Source of the DNA: Diphasiastrum complanatum
Lineage: Eukaryota > Streptophyta > Lycopodiopsida > Lycopodiales > Lycopodiaceae
DNA length: 64,000 nt
Direction of reading: 5' to 3'
Assembly (NCBI GenBank): GCA_029204225.1
Contig: CM055095.1
Span: forward strand, 56,748,140 to 56,812,139
A program made the translations under genes and the position numbers. Positions 41,909 through 52,515 of this stretch are shown here, one piece after another; position 1 is the first letter of the stretch; each line of letters starts with the position of its first letter. The notes beneath the pieces were generated by a model that searched no databases, was not told the DNA's origin, and worked only from the letters and a program-made list of their open reading frames with translations.

Positions 41909-42487
41909 TGTAGGGTGTTTAGTTTAGTCGGTGAGCAGCCCTTCCGCCTGTCAAAGAGGGCTAGAACACTAGATAGATACCTAACTATGTCAAGTTGCTT
42001 CCACTTACTCTAATCCACTTAACACTACTTCCACTAACTCTAACCACATGCATTCATCTTGATAGAGGGTGAGAGTGAGACACTGCCACCATTCCACAAC
42101 ACAAAACCGCAGCAAATGAGGATGCTTGAGCTCTCTAAATAGTAGAGTCTCCTCCTCTCAATTAAGCATAGAAATGGGTTACAAATGGTTCCTTTTTATC
42201 TTGGGGTGGCCCTTGCCCCTTGCTTCCTATTGGCTACTTGCAAAAGATGGGATTGTAATCCACACCATCCACAAGAAACACAAATGAATCTATGGTGTAC
42301 GAAGAAACACACCCCACCTACCAACATTTGACTTTTGACTAATCCCAAAAAACTTGGTAACTTAGCTTTGGCCTTTTAATATTATTTTAATTGCATGGCC
42401 CAAAGTCAAGTTTATTGCCAAAATTATTTATTTACAAGTGCTCATTGGGCCATGGGCTTATACACGCAGGATGCCACAACCCTCGCA
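41909..42487 (-). repeat. 5' LTR of G1 (boundaries tentative)
   Basis: Placed between the primer-binding site and the point where sequence of the C3 LTR family begins. Minus-strand reading begins TGCGAGGGTTGTGGC and ends CACCCTACA, i.e. TG...CA. No second copy remains, so the left-hand start is an inference. Confidence 0.45.
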
Positions 42488-42640
42488 TTAGAGCTCATTA
42501 GATCAATTATATGTCATACCCTCAACAATCCACAAGAGTGATTGGGTGTTAGATTAGATTGATCTACCAATCTACACAAGATTAGAGCTCATTAGATCAA
42601 TTATACATCAACAAATCAATTATACAATCAATTATGATCA
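42488..42640 (-). repeat. Inverted fragment of the C3 LTR family
   Basis: Reverse complement of about 29810-29935: shared text includes CTTGTGTAGATTGGTAGATC and CACCCAATCACTCTTGTGG. A sub-block TTAGAGCTCATTAGATCAAT occurs twice (42488 and 42582). Confidence 0.75.
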
Positions 42641-43135
42641 AAACTATGACTAATATTCTCAGTGGTTATTCATATGCAAGTTGGGTAGGAGATGTAGACA
42701 CTCGTAAATCCACTTCTGGATTTACATTCTTCCTCAACAATGGTCTTATTTCATGGGACAGTCGCAAGCAAACTTTGATTGCTCTATCTTCTACTGAATC
42801 AGAGTATATCGCAGCCTCTCAAGCTACAAAGCAGTATGGTTGAGAAACTGACTTTCAGATTTTAGTTTGAAACAATATGCTCCGACAACTTTATTTTGTA
42901 ATACTCAAAGTGTTATTGCTTTATCAACCAACCCTAGATTTCATTCTAGGAGTAAGCACATTGAGATTAAGTATCTCTATGTCAGAAGCAAATTCTCGAC
43001 AAAGAGGTAAACTTGCAGTTTTGTCGAACACTAGATATGACAGCGGATATTTTCACTAAAGCAATAAGCTTGGATGCACACAAAAAAATTTGTGCAAAAC
43101 TAAGTTTGAAGGTCAAGGCATTCATGGATTCAAAT
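42640..43135 (+). pseudogene. Copia C4 RNase H fragment
   Basis: GDVDTRKSTSGFTFFLNNGL and ISWDSRKQTLIALSSTESEY, then after frame breaks NPRFHSRSKHIEIK-like and DIFTKA-like stretches ending KAFMDSN. It is the 3' end of a Copia pol; RT is absent. Confidence 0.8.
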
Positions 43136-43145
43136 TAAGAGAAAG

Positions 43146-43514
43146 TGTTGGATTATTCTACTAGCGAGAGTGATTCAACTGAATAATCCATCTTTAATCT
43201 TCATCCACTTTATTATCCAGTCTGCAATTTTATTCGTGTTTCTACACAGTCTACATAAATACTCGGGAATTGATCAACATGTGGCTTAGAGTACGCGACT
43301 TCGTCCACTATTGTTTTGTGCTCTTATCATCTAATTTATAAATGCTACTTATCTATTTTCTTATTGCGTTCAGTATCGTGTTAGAATGTATGTTTCTTTG
43401 TAGCTATTTGTAACTGATAAATCTCTTATTGTTTTTGTCTGTTTTGTTGAGTACATCAACACTGCAATATTCAATACATTATTGTTTGGCTACAAAATCA
43501 CTTTAATGCTAACA
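43146..43514 (+). repeat. C4 3' LTR (tentative)
   Basis: Starts TGTTGGATTATTC right after a purine tract AAGAGAAAG and the pol stop; ends tentatively at GCTAACA. No partner LTR is present. Confidence 0.5.
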
Positions 43515-43929
43515 ATTTCAAAGCTGGTTGCTAAAAGATTTAACGTGACTTCTAGCTTTGTTCAATATTGATAGGCGTAGTCATTCATTAGGAAAGAAGG
43601 CTTCTTCCGCTGCTCTCGATAGGACTTGTCAAACCGAATCATTTTACTTCTCTCTTTCCAACATGTTTCACATGTGTGTGTGGTGTACATTTCTTTTGAT
43701 TAATGATTATAGATTGCTCTTTCTTGATGCATCTCAAATTGTCAATCTAGATCTCAATTTTGTGTGTCTAGTTTGCATTTGTTTTATGATTAATCAATCA
43801 ATCACTTTTGTGAGTCATTAGTAGACTCATTTATAGTCCAAAGTATTGTACTTTGACAATTTTCACAATCTACGAGTAATTTATTTGTGAGTGTTGTGAG
43901 TTTCATTCTACCTATGGTTCATCGATTAT

Positions 43930-44095
43930 GTAGGGGCCTTGGCATTTTGCGAGTAAATCATTTGTGAGTTTTGCGAGTTTCTTTCTTGCCATGATTCAAC
44001 AAAAAGATAGCACATGGTGTGCTACCTTTTTTATGCTACTACTTAAATGGTTATTATTAAGAATGTGGTTTGGTACATAGTTAAAATTTCAATTT
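43930..44095 (+). repeat. Left arm of a large foldback element
   Basis: Shares with the reverse complement of 50960-51130 the ordered text GAGTTTTGCGAGTTTCTT, TAGCACATGGTGTGCTAC, and AATGTGGTTTG. TAGCACATGGTGTGCTA is itself a perfect 7-bp stem hairpin. Without the Copia C5 insertion the whole element would be about 1 kb. Confidence 0.75.
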
Positions 44096-44147
44096 TTTTT
44101 TTTTGCAGCCTCCAAACCCAACACACCGGCGTGCACAAGACCGCCGA

Positions 44148-44922
44148 TGTTGAAATGGAAAAATAATCCATCTTGACTTTAGGCTTGCTACAAATATTGT
44201 ACCATGCAAGTATGTTGTTCATAAATGCAAAATGCCAAGTTTGGCCTAGATAGAACTCGAGCTACATGGATATGTCATATCTAGAATGATGAGTACAACT
44301 TGCATATAGATTGTAGACATGGAATTAGCAAAATTATGCTAGTAGAAACTTGTGGCAATTCATATGCATTAATTGTAAGTGATCCATAGTGACATGCAAG
44401 GTATGCACAAAGTGTAATAGACACATGCATGATGATTTGTACATTTCTAGTTAGAACTAGGACACTTGGAAAAAGTTGGTAGAGATTCATGCATGAGAAG
44501 TGACAAATGTCACTTTAGATGTCATTTAATGATGGATGGATGTGGTTCTACCTCGAGCTACCTCAAACTCCATAAATATGTGTAGCTCTCCTCATTTTTT
44601 TTTTATGAAGAACCAAAGCTTTGTAGATAACTCATGCCATTTTGGATCCACACAAATTTTGGTTGTTATCTCTCTCTCTTTCTCTCTCTAACTCATGTTG
44701 AGGCTAAGGCTAATACACTGATACCTTGTACTTTTGCTCATTTATGATTCATTACTATCATTCTCTGAAGCTTAGCATACTAGATTGTGGTTAAGCCATA
44801 TCTTTTGAAATAGATCTTGTTAATCAATCTAGAATCAAGTTATTGTGCTCATCACAAAGCTTAATTAGATCTATCATACTTGTGGATCTTCCCCACACGT
44901 GTGAATTCTGGAAATTTTGTCA
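44148..44922 (+). repeat. C5 5' LTR
   Basis: Contains a (CT)n stretch (about 44670-44690) and CACACGTGTGAATTC near its end. The open frame on the opposite strand at 44281-44490 recurs in the 3' LTR and is not coding. Confidence 0.9.
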
Positions 44923-44935
44923 TGGTATCAGAGCC
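44923..44935 (+). other. C5 primer-binding site
   Basis: TGGTATCAGAGCC directly follows the LTR; exact match to the initiator tRNA-Met complementary site. Confidence 0.95.
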
Positions 44936-45675
44936 AAATTAAGCTTTGCATGCCAACATCTTTTATTGTACAAAAAATTGAGAGCTAAATCAAGCAAAAA
45001 AGCAGTTTTGCACCTTTTCTCACCTTTCTCTGATGTGTGTTTGGATCAAATCGGATTGGAACTGAATTTTCAGACCTGAAAAGTGGTAGTACAGAATTTT
45101 GGAATTCCGCACGTGTGAAAATCAGAGATCTTCAGTCCCTTCTATCTCCTTGCTTATAGATCCAAAGATAGTGGTGTTATAGCTTGATGGAAAGCTTATG
45201 ATTTGTAGTTTTCATAGAAATTGAAACCAAATCATTTTGATGTGTCTATCAAGATTTATAAACTCTTAAAGAGGATAGGGATAGGTCCAAAATCCAAGTG
45301 ACAAAATTTTTATTTGATTAAACCTTGCTTTGTTCTGAATCCATTGTTTTGAGTATCCTACACAAGAAACTAAAGATCAAGACTAAGTTTGAAGTAATTG
45401 AACACCCTTTGAGCTTTCTGCGTGTCAATAGTGTTTTCTTTTGAAGCATTTCACACGTGCTAGCCAAAGTGTCTCAATCCACTTTGTGTGTCTGATCTAG
45501 ATAATCTTGTCTTGTGGAATATTTGAGATTCATCTCAAATACAGTTGCAAGTGTTTCACATAGGAAGGTAGAATATCCTTGAAAATACATGTAGTGAAAG
45601 AGAGCAGCAACTTTAAGTTTGATTGGAACAAGCTCAAACATATTGCAGTCCAATAACTAAGAAGTCTTAATCTAA

Positions 45676-46770
45676 ATGGCACCTCTGGGAGGATATCTTC
45701 TAGAAGCAAATGAAAGACTAAATACTTCTAATTACTCAATTCAGAAGTTCCTAATAGAGTCTATTTTGATACTCCAGGATGTTATGGATATTGTGCTTGG
45801 TGTTGAGGAGGAGCCTCAAGCACAGGTTGAAATTCCTAAGTATAGGAAGAGAGCTAGAATGGCTCTACATTTCATTAAGATGAATGTATCTAATGAAATT
45901 TTGAGAGAGATAAGATCTTGCACTATAGCCAAAGAAGCTTGGGATGCACTTAAGTCCATCTATAAAGCAAAGAATACTTCTAGAATACTCACTCTTAGGA
46001 ATCAAATTTTTCAAAGTCTCCAAAGAAGTGAAGAAAGTGCATCAAACTATGTTCTGAGAGTTAAAGATTTACATAGAGAGCTTTCCTATGTTGGTGTTAC
46101 TATTAGCCAAGATGAGCTAGTTCAAGTCATTTTAAATGGCTTGAAAGATGACTATGATAATCTTGTTCAGTCTTTTGCCATTAAGGAGGAGTTGCATAAT
46201 CTAGAAACTCTCCAAGGAATTTTTATTTCTAAAGAATCTAGACAAAGCTATAAACTTTCCAGGATGAACAAATTCAAGCATGGTGGAAGTGACAAAGCCC
46301 TCTTTGTCAAAGACAAGCATAAAGGAAGGAATAAGAACCAATTTTCTCAAGCATTCAACAAAGATAAAGCCAAAGATCGAGACAAATATGGTGAAGAGGA
46401 TGATACATCTCATCCTTCTACTTCAAAGACCAAGAAGAAGAAAGTGAAGTGTTTCTTCTATGGCAAGAAGGGGCACTATGCCTCTAATTGCTTTAAGAAG
46501 AAAAACCAACTCAAGCAAGCTAATCTCTCCAACGAGATTGAAGAAGATTTTGTTGCAAGTGACGAAGAAGGATCACTTATGGTGTCCAATTTTTCTTCAT
46601 CAACTTTCAAGAAAGATGGAGCTTGGTACATAGATAGTGGAGCTTCTTCACATATGTGCTGTTCAAAGGAGTCATTTGACTCAATTGTACCTTACAAAGG
46701 ACTCAAGAGATCTATTTACACTGCTAATGATCGTGAGTGTTCTATAGAAGGAATTGGCAACATTTTTTGA
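45676..46770 (+). CDS. C5 gag with protease start (defective)
   Basis: 364 codons from an ATG that matches the family start (MAPLGGYLLEANERLNTSNY). The UBN2-type gag body follows (ALHFIKMNVSNEIL; LTLRNQIFQSLQRSEESASN; LVQVILNGLKDDYDNLV), then a lysine-rich linker, then a zinc knuckle CFFYGKKGHYASNC in which the second cysteine has become tyrosine, then the protease active site WYIDSGASSHM. The frame stops just after EGIGNIF, cutting the protease. Codon 23 is CAG (glutamine) where the family has tryptophan. Confidence 0.85.
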   Translation: MAPLGGYLLEANERLNTSNYSIQKFLIESILILQDVMDIVLGVEEEPQAQVEIPKYRKRARMALHFIKMNVSNEILREIRSCTIAKEAWDALKSIYKAKNTSRILTLRNQIFQSLQRSEESASNYVLRVKDLHRELSYVGVTISQDELVQVILNGLKDDYDNLVQSFAIKEELHNLETLQGIFISKESRQSYKLSRMNKFKHGGSDKALFVKDKHKGRNKNQFSQAFNKDKAKDRDKYGEEDDTSHPSTSKTKKKKVKCFFYGKKGHYASNCFKKKNQLKQANLSNEIEEDFVASDEEGSLMVSNFSSSTFKKDGAWYIDSGASSHMCCSKESFDSIVPYKGLKRSIYTANDRECSIEGIGNIF

Positions 46771-46866
46771 TAATGGTTGTGATGTAAAGTTCAACTCCAA
46801 TACTTGCTTTATTAAGAAAAATGATGAGATATAGCTGATGGATCTAGATGTGGTGGAATTTTTAAG

Positions 46867-48054
46867 TTGAATTCTTATGAGAATGCAAACCTTTGTGAAG
46901 TTGCTTTGTTATCTAAGGAGGAGTTGTGGCATAGAAGGTTGGGACATCCTAACTTTAAATCTATGTCTTCTATGGTCAAGAAAGTGAAGGCTATTGGCCT
47001 TCCAAAATCTCTTTCCAAAGATTTCAAACCTTGTGAGGCTTGTGCTATTGCAAAATCACATAGAAAGCCATATCAGAAGTCTTTTATAAAGACTACTCAT
47101 CTTTTGGAGCTTATACACTTAGATGTACATTTTTCTTCTTCTAAAAGTATTGGTGGTGCAACATGTTTTGTCACCTTCATTGATGACTTTACTAGATATA
47201 CTTGGTTGTATCTACTTCCTTCAAAAGCTATGGTATTTGATCACTTCCTAATCTTCAAAGCTTATGTTGAGAAACAGTTTTCTTTCAAACTTAAAGCTTT
47301 AAGATGTGATGGAGGAGGTGAATACATCTCCAACAAGTTTCATGAATATTGTGAAGGTGAAGGAATAAAGAGAGAGTTTTCTTGTGCTTATTCTCCATTT
47401 CAAAATGGAGTTGCTGAGAGGAAAAACAGATCTTTATGTGAATGTGCTATAGCAATTCAAGTTGAAGCTTATTTGCCTATTGAATATTGGGGTGAAGTTA
47501 TAAATTGTGCAAACTATTTGTGCAATAGATTACCTCACAATGCACTTGCTGAAAAATCACCTTTTGAAGTCTTGTTTAAGAAGAAGCCTAAGGTAGATCA
47601 CCTTAGAGTTTTTGGTTGTGCTTGCATTGTTCATGTGCCCTTGAAAACAAGGAAAAGAGATGATCCTAATTCTATTAAAGGGATCATGGTCGAATATGCA
47701 TCCAATAAGAAAGCTTACAGAATCTATGTTCCCTCTACCTCAACTACAATTGAGAGTAGGGATGTTATATTCCATGAGGATCAAAAATACATTCTTGAGG
47801 AGGCCGAGTTCGAATATTCTCACAAAGATACTCCAATCATCACCCTTGAAGACTATCATGGAGAGATGGGGCCGAGAATTGAGGAGGAGTCACCTCGAAT
47901 CTTTTCACCAAGGAGATCTCAAAGAGAAAGATCCGAGCCTAGGAGGCTTACTTATGAAGATAGAGGCAAGCAAGTGGAAATCAACTCCACTAATTGTGCT
48001 TATTTTATTTCACATGAGGAGCCAAAGGATGTATATGATGCACTCAACTCATAG
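46867..48054 (+). CDS. C5 integrase and linker
   Basis: 395 codons. WHRRLGHPNFKSMSSMVKK and CEACAIAKSH form the HHCC zinc-binding domain. The catalytic core shows LDVHFSSSK (first Asp), RCDGGGEYISNKF (second Asp) and GVAERKNRSL (Glu), so all three acidic residues stand. Then PFEVLFKKKPKVDHLRVFGC and the linker PRRSQRERSEPRRLTYEDR. It ends at a TAG where the family continues into RT. Confidence 0.88.
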   Translation: MNSYENANLCEVALLSKEELWHRRLGHPNFKSMSSMVKKVKAIGLPKSLSKDFKPCEACAIAKSHRKPYQKSFIKTTHLLELIHLDVHFSSSKSIGGATCFVTFIDDFTRYTWLYLLPSKAMVFDHFLIFKAYVEKQFSFKLKALRCDGGGEYISNKFHEYCEGEGIKREFSCAYSPFQNGVAERKNRSLCECAIAIQVEAYLPIEYWGEVINCANYLCNRLPHNALAEKSPFEVLFKKKPKVDHLRVFGCACIVHVPLKTRKRDDPNSIKGIMVEYASNKKAYRIYVPSTSTTIESRDVIFHEDQKYILEEAEFEYSHKDTPIITLEDYHGEMGPRIEEESPRIFSPRRSQRERSEPRRLTYEDRGKQVEINSTNCAYFISHEEPKDVYDALNS

Positions 48055-48056
48055 GA

Positions 48057-48709
48057 ATGGTACCTTGCCATGAAGGAGGAATATGATGATTTGATGGCCA
48101 ACAAGACATGGGAGCTTGTGGATCTTCCATCCAACAAGCACACCATTGGTTGCAAGTGAGTTTTTCGAGTCAAGTATAATGAAGATGGCACAATCAACAA
48201 GTACAAGGCTAGACTTTGTACTAAAGGTTTTGCTCAAGTTTATGGACTTGATTATGAGGAGACCTTCGCTCTAGTTGCAAAGATGGTATCAATTAGAATC
48301 ATAATTTCTATTGCTTGTTTTTTCAATTGGCAAGTTCTTCAATTAGATGTCTCTAATGCAATTTTTAAATGGATATCTAGAAGAAAAGATTTATATGGAT
48401 CTGCCTATTGGGTTCATCCATGACAAAGACAAAGTTTGCTTGCTCTTCAAAAGTCTATATGGACTAAAGCAAACTCCAAGGTCATGGTATTCTCGACTTA
48501 ACACCTTTCTTGAGTCACTAGGATTTAATCTTAGTAACTATGATCCTTCTTTATATGTCAAGTTTTTTGATAAAGATATTGTCTTCCTTCTTCTTTATGT
48601 TGATGATATCATTATGACAGGAAGTTGTATCAAGTTAGTTGAGGAAACCAAGATTGCACTTGGTAAAGAGTTCAAGATGCAAGATCTTGGAAAAATCACT
48701 ACATACTAG
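48057..48709 (+). pseudogene. C5 reverse transcriptase (frameshifted)
   Basis: Starts with WYLAMKEEYDDLMANKTWEL, passes a TGA after IGCK, then KYKARLCTKGFAQ and, in a second frame (48347-48709), KVCLLFKSLYGLKQTPRSWY and FLLLYVDDIIMTGS with the catalytic YVDD. Ends LGKEFKMQDLGKITTY; the following connection region is largely deleted or scrambled. Confidence 0.85.
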
Positions 48710-48835
48710 GATTAGAGAGTTATGTTACGTAGATTTCAAATTTGAGTGTTTTGATTGGCCCATGTGTAAGAAGAAATTGAGAAAAAATATAAAAAGAATC
48801 CTTTTTTGGATTTAGAACTCCTCTAGTGTCTTTCA

Positions 48836-49544
48836 ATGTTAAAAAAGTTCAATATGTTAGATTGTAAGAGTATAGAAACTCCTATGGAGCAAAATGTAAA
48901 AGATCCTAACAAAGGTGATAAAAGATCCTTCGTGGACATCACACTTTTTAGGAGTCTTATAGGCTCCTTAATTTGGCTCACAATAACTAGACCTGACATA
49001 AGCTTTAGTGTTCATAAATTGATTATGGTTTATTGTATAGAAGTGAAGATCTTTCTATTATTGGTTATTCTGACTCGGATTTTGCAAGTGATAGAGCAGA
49101 TCGAAAACTACAAGTGCTTATGTCATATATCTTGGAGGAAACTTGACATCTTGGCTTTCCAAAAAGCAAGATATTGTATCACTCTCATCATGTGAAGCTG
49201 AGTACAAGGCACTCACTACAACAACAAAGGAAGTGCTTTGGATCAAGAGGTTACTAGTGGAGCTAAAGATAATCATGGAAGAGGATCTACCTATGATCAT
49301 GTGTGACAACATTTCAGCCGAAGCCCTTGCCAACAACCCGATATTCTATGCAAGGAGCAAGCATATCGAAGTTGCACATCACTTCGTGAGAGAGAAGCTC
49401 ATTGGAGGGGAAATCTACTTGGAGCACATCAACACATCATCTTGTATTGCTGATATGCTCAGCAAACCTTTGAGCAAAAGTTCCTTCATCAAGCATAGAG
49501 CCAATCTTGGAGTAATACCAAGATCCATGTTCAAGTCAATATAG
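48836..49544 (+). pseudogene. C5 connection and RNase H
   Basis: First piece: FNMLDCKSIETPMEQNVKDP and SLIGSLIWLTITRPDISF. Second frame from 49143: SWLSKKQDIVSLSSCEAEYK, CDNISAEALANNP, ARSKHIEVAHHFVREKLIGG, CIADMLSKPLSK, ending before the purine tract at 49553. Frameshift between the two. Confidence 0.85.
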
Positions 49545-49558
49545 ATTGTTTTTAGGAG

Positions 49559-50352
49559 TGTTGAAATGGAAAAATAATCCATCTTGACTTTAGGCTTGCT
49601 ACAAATATTGTACCATGCAAGTATGTTGTTCATAAATGCAAAATGCCAAGTTTGGCCTAGATAGAACTCGAGCTACATGGATATGTCATATCTAGAATGA
49701 TGAGTACAACTTGCATATAGAGTGTAGACATAGAATTAGCAAAATTATGTTAGTAGAAACTCGTGGCAATTCACATGCATTAATTGTAAGTGATCCATAG
49801 TGACATGCAAGGCATGCACAAAGTGTAATGGACACATGCATGATGATTTGTACATTTCTAGTTAGAACTAGGACACTTGGAAAAAGTTGGTAGAGATTCA
49901 TGCATGAGAAGTGACAAATGTCACATAGACTCTAGTTGTCACTTTAGATGTCATTTAATGATGGATGGATGTGGTTCTACTTCGAGCTACCTCAAACTCC
50001 ATAAATATGTGTAGCTCTCCTCATTTTTTTTTATGAAGAACCAAAGCTTTGTAGCTATCTCATGCCATTTTGGATCCACACAAATTTTGCTTGTTATCTC
50101 TCTCTCTCTTCCTCTCTCTGACTCGTGTTGAGGCTAAGGCTAATACACTGATATCTTGTACTTTTGCTTATTTATAATTCATTACTATCATTCTCTGAAG
50201 CTTAGCATGCTAGATTGTGGTTAAACCATATCTTCTGAAATAGATCTTGTTAATCAATCTAGAATGAGGTTATTGTGCTAATCACAAAGCTTAATTAGAT
50301 CTATCATACTTGTGGATTTTCCTCACATGTGTGAATTCTGGAAATTTTGTTA
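49559..50352 (+). repeat. C5 3' LTR
   Basis: Preceded by TTTTTAGGAG (short purine tract). Ends TTTTGTTA, followed by the target duplication GCCGA. Confidence 0.9.
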
Positions 50353-50359
50353 GCCGAGA

Positions 50360-50880
50360 AACAAAAAAAAAATTGCAGTTTCCAAACCTAGCACGCCGGC
50401 ATGAGATCTCCTGATTTTTTTTCGAGAGATCTCGTGTACGTTTTTCGGGAGATCTCGTGTACTTTTTTTGGGAGATCTTGTGCATGCCCGATGTGCTCCC
50501 GAAAAAAAAAAATTGGGAGATCTCGTGCATGACGGCATGCTAGATTTGGAGGTTGCAATTTTTTTTTTCATTTCATATAGCACGCCGATGTACTATCTTT
50601 GAATGTTGTAAAAAAAGAAATCAGTTCTTTTTCTTAGCACGTCGGCTTACTATGTTCGAAGGTTGAAAAAAATATTCTGAAATAATGTTTTTACTCAAAA
50701 TTTGATTTTCATATGTGTCAAAATAGCTTTTCTATATTATAATTTACTCGGCTAGCACATGCTAGTCAAATCAACTCCAAAAAAAATTTATTTTTTCAAA
50801 AAGTTTTTAAAAAAACATCATTTTTTTGAAATAAAAAATTTGCAAGCTAGCACGCCGACATGCTAGCTTTTACAACTTCA
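50360..50880. repeat. Palindromic sub-repeats inside the foldback element
   Basis: About five copies of GGGAGATCTCGTG(C/T)A (50410-50530), with GAGATCTC itself palindromic, and about six copies of TAGCACGCCGGCATG-like text (50387, 50535, 50579, 50636, 50755, 50848). A related unit stands left of C5 (44107-44140), so these belong to the interrupted element. Confidence 0.7.
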
Positions 50881-50959
50881 ACAACGCTTTTAAAAAAAAT
50901 AAAAGTAGGCCTTTACTCATATAGTAACAAAGTATTTTGTGATGGGCCTATTTAAACTT

Positions 50960-51130
50960 TGATGGATAGTCAAAGTTTTAAGTATGCATCAAACCACAAT
51001 TCTTATTCTTCAAAAATCATTTAGTGGCGTAAAAAGAGTAGCACACCATGTGCTACAAGTTTTTTGGAACATGTCATGGAAGAAACTCGCAAAACTTGCA
51101 AAAAATCTACTCACAAAATGTTAAAACCCA
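50960..51130 (-). repeat. Right arm of the large foldback element
   Basis: Inverted partner of 43930-44095, estimated by eye at about three-quarters identical, with the same TAGCACACCATGTGCTA hairpin (about 51028-51045). No target duplication was fixed. Confidence 0.75.
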
Positions 51131-51399
51131 TTATGTATATTAACTGCATTCTATCTCTAACTGCAAGAAGGTATTGACTAAATACAAACTTTTCAATGGA
51201 TTTTAACACGAACAAACACGTTACTTGTAAGGACCTCAATGTGAGACAAATTCGGAAGTGACATTTGTTGTCTCCATTTTATACTACTAATAATTTGCTC
51301 CATGTCTCTTGATAGGTGTCATGACAATCTCTAGCACATCTTTCTTCTATGGTATTGTGTCCACTTTTCTTTTGGTCAAATAGTAAAATTAGCTTTTCA

Positions 51400-51910
51400 T
51401 TTAAATCTATGATTCTGTTCACAGAGAGCAAATTTGTAGACAGATTGGGTACATGCATGACTTAGCAGTGATCATTTGCAAAGTTTAATCTTACAGTACC
51501 TTCACCTTTAATAGCTTGTGTGCTATTATCACCAAGGTGAACGTATTTGTTGGTACTATAGGGTGTATAGGACTCGAAAAAGCCAATGAGGTTGGCCATA
51601 TGTTGAGTGGTGCCGGAATCTAGGAACCAAGAACTGTCGTTAGATGCTCCTTGATGGCTGGTCATGAAGGCATCATGATCCGCTTCTTGAATAGGCTGTG
51701 GAGCTTTTGTAGCTGCATTGGCCACTTGATTTGACTGTCCCTTGCTGTTGTCTTCGCTTGTAGTATCCGGCAGTCTTGAATCTCGTGGTTGTTTCTCTTG
51801 TAGTATCTGCAAAACAGCTTCTTCTTAGTCTACAATTTGATTGTTCTTTGTGTTTTGTTGATTTCTGGTCTTGCTTTGATTGCTTCGGGCGCAAAGGCAT
51901 CTCCAATGTC
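51400..51910 (-). pseudogene. Copia gag-protease fragment, minus strand
   Basis: DSSWFLDSGTTQHMANLIGF (protease active site DSGT) followed by NKYVHLGDNSTQAIKGEGTV, as in Copia proteases; upstream in shifted frame a basic, knuckle-lacking gag tail. Sequence beyond 51462 still reads VPNLSTNLLSV-like with frame breaks. Confidence 0.75.
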
Positions 51911-52239
51911 TGTCTCTCAATTATGAAAACAAGCTTACTGATATCACTTATTGCGCTTATTCTCTACAATATGTTTGGAATACCGAGATGATATTCATTG
52001 TATACATTAATTTCACAGGTGTGCAGATGAAGAAGTTACAAAAGTGGTTGTGTCATTTGTAGGAGATCGTGACTGGCTGTTGTTATCAAATCTGATCGCC
52101 AGTGCATAGAACGGGCATGAAGAGGCTCTGACATCAGGCTTTGCCAAAATAACGTTGGTGAAAATGCAAAACTCACGACACCCTTTGGCCTTTGGCCTTG
52201 TTCTTACCTAAAGGCAATCTGCGCCCTTTTAAAGACAAG

Positions 52240-52515
52240 TGTCGCCTGTCATAATTGCGTGTAAAAATGTAGTGTCACATTTTTTGCATTTTTCGTCTGT
52301 CATAAAATGCGTGTAAAAATGCAGTGTCGCATTTTAGGCAAGTGTCACCTGTCATAAAAAGCACGTAAAAATAAAATGTCGCATTTTTCACCTGTCATAA
52401 AATGTGTGTAAAAATGCAATATCGCATTTTTTGCCTATTCAAGTTTACTTGTAAATATGCAAGTTGTGCAACTGTCACCTTTTTCGTCTGTCTTATTTTA
52501 TGTGTAAGTATGGAG
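52240..52515 (+). repeat. Minisatellite, 43-52 bp unit
   Basis: CTGTCATAA recurs at 52246, 52297, 52349 and 52392 with a diverged fifth near 52487, each followed by GTGTAAAAATGCAGTGTCGC-like text. AAAATGC...GCATTTT within the unit can pair. Confidence 0.8.

Larger units (their letters stand above)
30545..42487 (-). mobile_element. Ty3/Gypsy element G1, 3'-truncated, split by Copia C2
   Basis: Read on the minus strand: LTR (42487-41909), primer-binding site (41907-41890), leader, gag (about 40700-39556), insertion of C2 (39550-34119), end of gag with two knuckles (34113-33960), protease (33296-32988), linker, reverse transcriptase (31910-31044), RNase H (31020-30545). Integrase and the 3' LTR are missing; the left edge joins Copia C3 directly. 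Many stops and frameshifts interrupt it. The layout protease-RT-RNase H and the CCCCGGCAAC-type primer site suggest an Athila/Tat-like plant lineage (inference). Confidence 0.75.
44148..50352 (+). mobile_element. Complete-length Copia element C5, target duplication GCCGA
   Basis: LTRs 44148-44922 (775 bp) and 49559-50352 (794 bp) both begin TGTTGAAATGGAAAAATAAT; the 5' copy ends TTTTGTCA and the 3' copy TTTTGTTA. GCCGA occurs at 44143-44147 and 50353-50357. Order gag, protease, integrase, RT, RNase H is that of Copia. An 18-bp segment (ACATAGACTCTAGTTGTC, near 49922) is only in the 3' LTR and substitutions are visible, so C5 is older than C2. Frameshifts and stops make its proteins defective. 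Confidence 0.93.

Noticed and set aside
44281-44490. 69-codon minus-strand frame repeated at 49692-49901
   Set aside because: Duplicate because it lies in both C5 LTRs; no domain.
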